NCBI RefSeq assembly: GCF_003589595.1
Contig: NW_020654810.1
Span: forward strand, 16,883,861 to 16,947,860
Reading direction: 5' to 3'
DNA: 64,000 bases
From: Hyposmocoma kahamanoa
Taxonomy: Eukaryota; Arthropoda; Insecta; Lepidoptera; Cosmopterigidae
The notes beneath the pieces were generated by a model. The model saw nothing but the letters and a program-made list of their open reading frames with translations, had not been told where the DNA came from and ran no database searches. The position numbers were made by a program, and so were the translations under genes. Shown one piece after another: positions 59,001 to 64,000 of the stretch; positions within the stretch are counted from its first letter, which is position 1, and every line of letters starts with the position of its first letter.

Positions 59001-60478
59001 CAAATTAAGTAGATGTGAAATTTTTTACGATCCTACATAAAAGTTATCGACTTATTTCGTTCATAGAATCCACGTAGAATCTTTAATCTCTTTCCTGAAA
59101 AGTTGTCATCTTGAAGATGTGAGCTTGTTAAACCAAAGGTGCGGTCTTTACCAGGATAGTATAGTATATAGTAGCAGTAGAGCTCCTTGTGAAAGAGAGC
59201 GTCCAGGGAAGTACTGCCACCTCACCCATAGTAATGTGAGCATTACTGCGTTTCGGTTATGAAGTGTAGGTACGGGTGCTGGCGACATTACAGGCACATG
59301 GGACTTGTCAACTTATGTCTCAGGGTGACGGGCACAGTGGCAGTACCCCTCAGATCTTTGCGATTTAAAGATGAGTGGCACTGCAACTGTAATGGATAGG
59401 CGTGTAGCTTACCATCAGGCGCACGACTTATTCGCCCCGTCACATGATATTATAACGTCACATGTTCTTAATCGGGAAGTACAATAGTGTTGAAATAAGC
59501 ATAACAAGTAACACTAACTTTGCTCCGGAATTGGCAAAAAGCTCTGCCCATTTATCAGGATCAAACTTTTCGGCAGTGAACATCGGGACGAAATCAAAGT
59601 AAGACTCGTAATTATTCGTAGTCATAAATTCCTTTATCGACTGGTCACCTAATATAGAAAAATTACACGTTAGATTTTTAGATACCAATTCCTTAATGAA
59701 AAATAAAGTACCTATATTACAAAATTAGACAACAGTTGCTTTGAAAATTGGACAAGTATAGGATCAAGATCACTTCAAGCTTGACACTTAAGATTTAAAT
59801 CCAACTCTATGCCTCTTATGATTAGAATGGTCCAATGCACAAAGTGTCAAGCTTGACGTGCTCTTGACTGTACTCACATATGCATTCTTATAAAAAATAT
59901 ACATGAAAAAAGGTCGATAAATTGTCGTTAAAATTATATAATATCGTTAAACCTAATCGCTTGTTTTCTAGGTTAGGAAGAAGTTTGAACGACTGTTAGG
60001 AGCAACTTTGCTCGTTTGCGGCAAGTAACAAAATGTCGAGATTTTGCACTTTCAACGTCGTTTAACTTAACACGATGTATTGCAGCCAAATTCTACTGAC
60101 AAATTTTGTTCTTCACCTAAGAAACAAACAAGTAGATGTATCTGAACGTTTAATCACACGGACCAACTTATTACCTATGCGCATAAAATACCAGAACCAT
60201 TCGCTTTTAAAACCTGGCACAGAATACACTCCCCAATGAATAAAAATGCCTATTTTTGCATCATCATACCACATAGGAATGGGTCGCAAATCTAATTTAT
60301 CCCAATCTGGTTCTGCTATATACTTCGGCCTGTTGTTTAGTTCTGTTGCATTCAATTGAAGCTCTGTCACATTTGATTTTAACTCCCTGGCCGTTGATTT
60401 AAACTCTGTCCATTTTGTGTTAATTTCTTCATTTGCGTAAATTGATATGTGAAAGATGCACCAAAGTATCGCCCTCAT
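50750..60478 (-). CDS. Fuc-A: GH29 alpha-L-fucosidase, complete (503 aa)
   Basis: Predicted secreted fucosidase and the most upstream copy; the family corresponds to Drosophila Fuca and human FUCA1. Exons: 60478-60175, 59648-59519, 56790-56327, 54222-54082, 52221-51860, 50860-50750; 1512 nt with the stop. The signal peptide ([15 protein letters not shown]) is followed by a copy-specific stretch with seven-residue repeats and NVT and NAT glycosylation sequons before the catalytic domain. Motifs: [14 protein letters not shown] (about 152-157), nucleophile Asp about 244 in WSDGDWD, Asp about 295 in CEDRYNP, Glu about 308 in [17 protein letters not shown], and [11 protein letters not shown] where the others have a TSPW ending. 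Exon 6 encodes the end of the C-terminal beta domain. It is the longest gene (9.7 kb) because transposons fill its introns: a LINE half in intron 2, a Harbinger-like insertion in intron 3, a hairpin and microsatellites in intron 4. Confidence 0.92.
51130..51323 (+). repeat. Repeat X, copy 8
   Basis: Lacks the first part; from GGGCCTGCCACAGCGCCC to AACTCTACTGCTACTAA. In Fuc-A intron 5. Confidence 0.7.
52340..52393. repeat. (GT)n microsatellite
   Basis: TGTGTG runs with TTTG interruptions in Fuc-A intron 4; the ORFs across it are artefacts. Confidence 0.9.
52453..52478 (+). repeat. Repeat X, copy 9 (end only)
   Basis: GTGACGGGACGAACAAGTCG then an abrupt switch to LINE sequence. Confidence 0.55.
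52480..52712 (-). pseudogene. LINE ORF2 C-terminus fragment
   Basis: The minus strand encodes [20 protein letters not shown] followed by an RV-x-W-x-LKGWQR type end and [13 protein letters not shown], the usual C-terminal stretch of a common Lepidoptera non-LTR element. It belongs to a different family from the 10452 copies. In Fuc-A intron 4. Confidence 0.7.
53037..53095. repeat. (TA)n/(TG)n low-complexity tract
   Basis: Alternating TATATA and TGTGTG units; no other content. Confidence 0.9.
53225..53500 (+). repeat. Imperfect 'gacaaatgggaaaaaa' tandem units
   Basis: Four or so diverged units combine GGTGGTGACAAA[C/T]GGGA with AAAAAAT and a CCCAT/CCAAT ending, preceded by CCGGTTCCGGAAATACCGG. 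The related sequence resumes after the hairpin (53820-53900), so the hairpin interrupts this repeat. Confidence 0.55.
53509..53709. mobile_element. Hairpin element with 56-bp arms, Fuc-A intron 4
   Basis: TCACATAAATAATCAGATCA… (53509-53564) pairs with 53654-53709 with two mismatches; both arms contain AGTCTGGACACTATAAATA or its complement. The loop of 89 bp has no ORF. Probable MITE. Confidence 0.8.
54675..55970 (+). pseudogene. LINE 3' fragment split by a Harbinger-like insertion
   Basis: Left part 54675-54771 (TTTGTATTGCAAAAACGAGC…) and right part 55451-55970 (TAAGGAGACTGGTATCAT… [12 protein letters not shown] and the 3' tail GGAATAAATGATT). Joined, they follow the same order as in the copy at 11090-11560. 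In Fuc-A intron 3. Confidence 0.8.
54772..55450 (+). mobile_element. PIF/Harbinger-like element, 679 bp, internally deleted
   Basis: Imperfect TIRs of about 33 bp (GAGCCCACGCAGACCGTAGA… against the complement of …GTAGTGTGCGGGGACTC) and a 3-bp TAA target duplication (54769-54771, 55451-55453). Inside, an ORF at 54956-55204 has [20 protein letters not shown] and [16 protein letters not shown], resembling the N-terminal region of Harbinger transposases (HARBI1/ALP1-like). The DDE nuclease part is missing, so the copy cannot move by itself. GGCCGA/TCGGCC units recur near the ends. Confidence 0.78.
57240..58101 (+). pseudogene. LINE RT C-terminal half, in Fuc-A intron 2
   Basis: An open frame from about [20 protein letters not shown] (just after the RT catalytic box) through [40 protein letters not shown] and [20 protein letters not shown] to a stop at 58101. 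The FADD box itself is absent. Its missing N-terminal part corresponds roughly to the element at 48601-50022, but the two lie 7 kb apart on either side of Fuc-A exons 3-6. Confidence 0.8.
59171..59443 (-). repeat. Repeat X, copy 10, near full length
   Basis: Reverse orientation: AGAGCTCCTTGTGAAAGAG at the left, GACGGGCACAGTGGCAGTAC in the middle and CGCACGACTTATTCGCCCCG at the right. It ends in Fuc-A intron 2 just 75 bp before exon 2. Confidence 0.8.
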
Positions 60479-61966
60479 GATACTAAAAATAAAATTATTA
60501 TGTATCTATTATGTACAAATATTAGCACGCATTTTAATTGAATAGAATTATCTTTAGCAATGTCTATATCAGATACCCAGCGCGGTGAATGTTTTAGTCT
60601 TACCATGGACCAATGATCTTACTTATGACTCACACTTACTTCACTTTTTTATTTTCGAGTTCGTCAATCAAGACATTAGAAAGTTTTACCTAGAATCAGC
60701 TCGACGCTTGAAAGGCAAAATGGGATAAGCGACACTTTACGTCATTATTGATTATATATAATGTAATCAGTAGTCTGTATCAGCTAATGTTTCTGATTCC
60801 AACGGTGTATATAACTCAATAGGCTTAGGCTTTCCAGTATTGAGCTGTATTAATGGCCAGTTGAACAGAATTTCGAAAAACCTAATTTCAATCTTCTAAA
60901 TGTTGATGCAAAAAATAAACAAATAGCGTCTTGGCCATGTAAATTATTAGCACCGTACTCATTATGAAGTACACTCTTTTGTGTCGGGGGTTCTTTAAAA
61001 TGTTATAACGTCAAATATTGTATGAGGACATTATTAGTGATCTAAAAGGTTTATAAGATTTATAAACATTGTAATTCACTAATGGGGTATGAAATACAAA
61101 AGGTAGGAAGACTTAGAAGGTGTATATTTTGTGGATTTTTTGGATACCTTACCTGGGGACACTTTTGATGGAAAGGCGATTTTATGTTTACATTTAAATA
61201 TGAAATGTACACAAAATTCAAATTGAAGACACCCTTGATACTATTAACTTAATATTTAATGATTACACGATGGCTTTAGTAATGAGATCTTAGATTTAAT
61301 TACGCGCTATTGGGTACCAACAGGTTCTTTGATAATAAAATAACTTACCAATGATCAAGAAAAGCAGCAGCTACCGTTGATATAACACACAAGACTTCAC
61401 CTGGTCTCTATCTCAACAATAACCAATAACGGTAACATAACAATAAACATGCAATCACATAGGCCCATCCCATTGTTTTAAAGTATATAAACATCCTTAT
61501 TGTAGAAGAAAGGAAAAATATTTAATGCAGGTTGTTTATAATAACATAAAACAGACATTCTTAACAAGACTTTCATGATGGGAAGAAACATTTAAAGGAA
61601 TTCAAAATTTCGAATTTTTTTGCTGTGTAACTATGTAATGCATGCTTTCTTAACATCAAATAATTTCAAGTACATAAAGCTGGTTCCGACCAGTTATTGT
61701 TAATTGAGGATATCAGCGCAAATGTGGTGTATCTATGTAACCCAAATTACATTTTTTTCCACAATATTACCTTACCAATGAAAAATATTCTTAATGAAAA
61801 TAGTGTCCAAATAGAAATTGCTAAATTTAATGCAAAAAATTAATAATTAAATGTAGTTTATACATGAAAATAGTATCCAAATATAAAATAATTATTTCCT
61901 TCAGTATTGTTCACAGTGATACTATAGAAAAAAAATTGACTTATCTCTATCTATCGAACACTTAAA
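60479..61966. other. Region upstream of Fuc-A
   Basis: AT-rich, gene-free; should contain the Fuc-A promoter, but no core element can be named with confidence. Confidence 0.45.
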
Positions 61967-62405
61967 CCCGCAATACATGTTGGCCGAGGCTAGGCGAGTG
62001 AAGGCCAATACCAACGTGTAGACAGCCTATTTACCTTGCCTTGCCTTCGTTCGGTGCCACTTGCCTAGCTAGCGGAGAGAAGGCAAGCGTTAACTATGTA
62101 TACTATGTATAACTATGTATGTATGTGGTAAAATATGGCTCACTTGGCGTGGCTTGTCACGACTCGCTGTCGCTCGCGACTACTCACTTCGAAACGGTGT
62201 CGGATTTTGTGCACAAATCATAGGCGCTCGCCTGGTCTCGGCCAATGGTGTACACACGTCTATCCGCCCGTCATTACTCGGTTAGCGTGAGTCGTGACAA
62301 TAGACGAAAATGACGTTCAGTACAAATCAAGATATTTTCAAGTTGTAGTGTACCAATTTGTCTACGATCGCGTTGGCCTAGACTCGGCCAACATATATTG
62401 CGGGC
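61967..62405. mobile_element. MITE with 29-bp TIRs, 439 bp
   Basis: The left end CCCGCAATACATGTTGGCCG… and right end …CGGCCAACATATATTGCGGG match over 29 bp with two differences. The interior is GC-richer with GGCCGAG and CTCGC units; no ORF with a domain. Confidence 0.78.
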
Positions 62406-62409
62406 TTTG

Positions 62410-62530
62410 GAAAAAAAATCCTTCGATCTGACCGGATTCGAACTGATGTCCCTAGCAAAACCGTCTCCTAGCATTAAAAATTTAATTTGAGTTAATAGCG
62501 ACATCTCTAGCCTCGGCTGGTAGCTGTAAA
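62410..62530 (-). repeat. tRNA-like SINE head, minus strand
   Basis: The minus strand has GGAGACGGTTTTGCTAGGGA and GTTCGAATCCGGTCAGATCG followed by AAGGA, like the copy at 62633 in the other orientation. Confidence 0.6.
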
Positions 62531-62632
62531 GGTATCTAACTGGGTGACAAAATACTTTCATGGATTTCTCATAGATGGCGCTACGGCTAAAAAGTATTTG
62601 AAAACCAAATACAAAGATCTGACAACAGCACA

Positions 62633-62720
62633 GTTCCGTGGCTTAGTTGGCATAGCGTCTGACACGGTTTGCTAGAAGACGTCGGTTCGAATCCGGCCGG
62701 ATTGAAGGAATTTTATCTAA
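62633..62720 (+). repeat. tRNA-like SINE head, plus strand
   Basis: CCGTGGCTTAGTTGGCATAG (A box) and GTCGGTTCGAATCCGGCCGG (B box), then ATTGAAGGAATTTT. The acceptor stem does not pair fully. With 62410-62530 it forms a divergent pair. Confidence 0.6.
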
Positions 62721-63800
62721 ATGTTCGATCTTTGTATTAATAATTCTAACATACTAGTGGAATAATTTCACAAAAATGAATTGAATATCAATTCAATAAA
62801 AAAATTAATTAGAATTATTGAAATTGAAAAATTTGAATTGAAAATAGCCTCAATAGTAATGCATTTTTTGTATCATTATTACTTTATTTAATACCATTTT
62901 AATACTGAAAGGAAATATTCTGGAAAAAATTGTAAAGTACGGAGCGTCACACGGCGGTTAGACACGGGGAATGAATTATTGTAGATAGGATATTTTGATT
63001 CAGAGAGGACATTATTTTAAAATATGAAATTTAATAGTGTTCTTTTGATTTAAGACACTATGTTACTTGTAAGAAATTTATTAATAAAATTGACCCTTTC
63101 GATCAGCATCATGAAAATACACGATTTTTTTTATCTGTTCGATTCACGGATGAGGTTAGCAACTTTTTAAGTCTGTAAAGCAAAGTAAAGTAATACTTAC
63201 TTATAAAAATACATAATATCTCCATGAAGCAAAATATCCTATTTACAATATATAAAGTAATTTTCTTGCGTGTCCCATAGCCGCGAGACGCCCTCTATAA
63301 GCGAATTTTAATTTTAAAAATTATAACCCGTTTAATACCTAATCCAGTTGATCTTGTGATATATTTCAAGTGGATGCTGATAAGCAACTTTGTTCTCAGT
63401 GCTCATTTATCAACCAACATGATCTCAGTTTTACGAAAATGGCACCTAAATATAGTTTATAGATAGTTTGTTCCAAAACAAAAACTTTAGTTGCCTTCTT
63501 GCCATCTCGTAAAATTATCGACGGCGCGGCGTATGGTATTTGGTATTGATTATGTTGGTTGGCACATTATTGTTTATCAGCATCCAAGTTATAATCATTA
63601 ATAGCAATTCGTGGTGTTTGAAAACTTTATTAATCTTAAAACCAAAATAAAACTAAAACCGTAATTCTAATTAAAGCTAATCTTATATAAAATTTAAACG
63701 TACGTAAATTAGAGATCATCTATAATAGTCTCTTTGAAGCTCGTATACCGTTAAGTTGAAATAAAGAAATAAATTGGTAGAAACTCTTCTTGTGGCTCCG
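62721..63800. other. Spacer with no gene
   Basis: AT-rich sequence; I see no coding exon, RNA gene or defined repeat. Confidence 0.45.
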
Positions 63801-63814
63801 CTTTCGAGCGATGC

Positions 63815-63990
63815 CACACAGGCGTTGCGTCGGCGTTGCGACGACGTTGCGTTGCGACGCTGCGTTGTATTACATATAATCGGAACGATTGGCCACATGG
63901 TGCGTTGAAATGGCGCGCGGCGACACAACACGTGCGCATCGTACAAGAGATCGCGAGACGAAGCGGGGAAGGATGGTGCGGTATGTAGGT
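63815..63990. repeat. GC-rich repeat, partial, at the window edge
   Basis: GCGTTGCGTCGGCGTTGCGA, CGACGCTGCGTTGTA and GAGACGAAGCGGGGAAGGAT are shared with 36930-37090. The two minus-strand ORFs across it are low-complexity artefacts. Confidence 0.55.
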
Positions 63991-64000
63991 AAGTATAGTT

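Noticed and set aside
62633..62707. Possible functional tRNA gene
   Set aside because: A- and B-box-like motifs are present but the acceptor stem does not pair, and a related copy lies nearby; SINE head is more likely.
63716..63946. Two minus-strand ORFs at the right edge
   Set aside because: They read through a GCGTTGCGACG-type low-complexity repeat and have no domain.

Overview
The window is nuclear DNA from an insect, almost certainly a moth or butterfly. It is AT-rich, its genes carry introns with GT-AG junctions, and it is crowded with repeats of the kind seen in Lepidoptera: the 'aaccgacttcaaaa' repeat, tRNA-derived SINEs, CR1/jockey-like LINE remnants, a retroelement ORF with an FP-like domain, and many short inverted-repeat elements. 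Two runs of ten Ns mark assembly gaps (29978-29987 and 50086-50095).

The only cellular genes I can support are six tandem copies of a glycoside hydrolase family 29 (GH29) alpha-L-fucosidase, all on the minus strand. From right to left (5' to 3' on that strand) I call them Fuc-A (60478-50750), Fuc-B (43268-38141), Fuc-C (35768-28650), Fuc-D (25855-18963), Fuc-E (17603-13556) and Fuc-F (from 6582, running off the left edge). I rebuilt each gene from six coding exons with the same intron phases (1, 2, 1, 1, 0). Five are complete and encode 503, 481, 474, 503 and 485 residues. Fuc-F shows exons 1-4. Every copy starts with a hydrophobic signal peptide and keeps the Asp nucleophile (W-x-D-G), the HHDG motif and both residues proposed as acid/base in this family (Asp of the C-x-D motif, Glu of K-W-E). 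The array is therefore most simply read as a set of secreted or lysosomal exo-fucosidases that arose by tandem duplication and diverged in the mature N-terminus, around the active site and in the last exon. E and F are the closest pair.

The rest is intergenic and intronic DNA filled by mobile elements. Left part (1-13,500): Fuc-F with a 1.67-kb fold-back element in intron 2 and a 378-bp hAT-like MITE (8-bp target duplications) in intron 1, then a second MITE copy, a GC-rich inverted-repeat element, a LINE RT remnant and a broken FP-like ORF. Middle (13,500-43,300): Fuc-E to Fuc-B, with SINEs, TA-flanked MITEs and a second, 1-kb fold-back element between Fuc-D and Fuc-C. Right part (43,300-64,000): a 7.5-kb spacer with a GC-rich TIR element, SINE, LINE fragments and a long RT ORF stopped by a CA microsatellite and gap; then Fuc-A, whose introns hold a PIF/Harbinger-like element nested in a LINE and a second LINE C-terminal half; then about 3.5 kb of gene-free repeat DNA.

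I see no prokaryotic system, CRISPR array, rRNA or convincing functional tRNA gene. The most notable items are the fucosidase array, its within-array divergence, and a paralogous empty site that proves the MITE insertion next to a splice acceptor.
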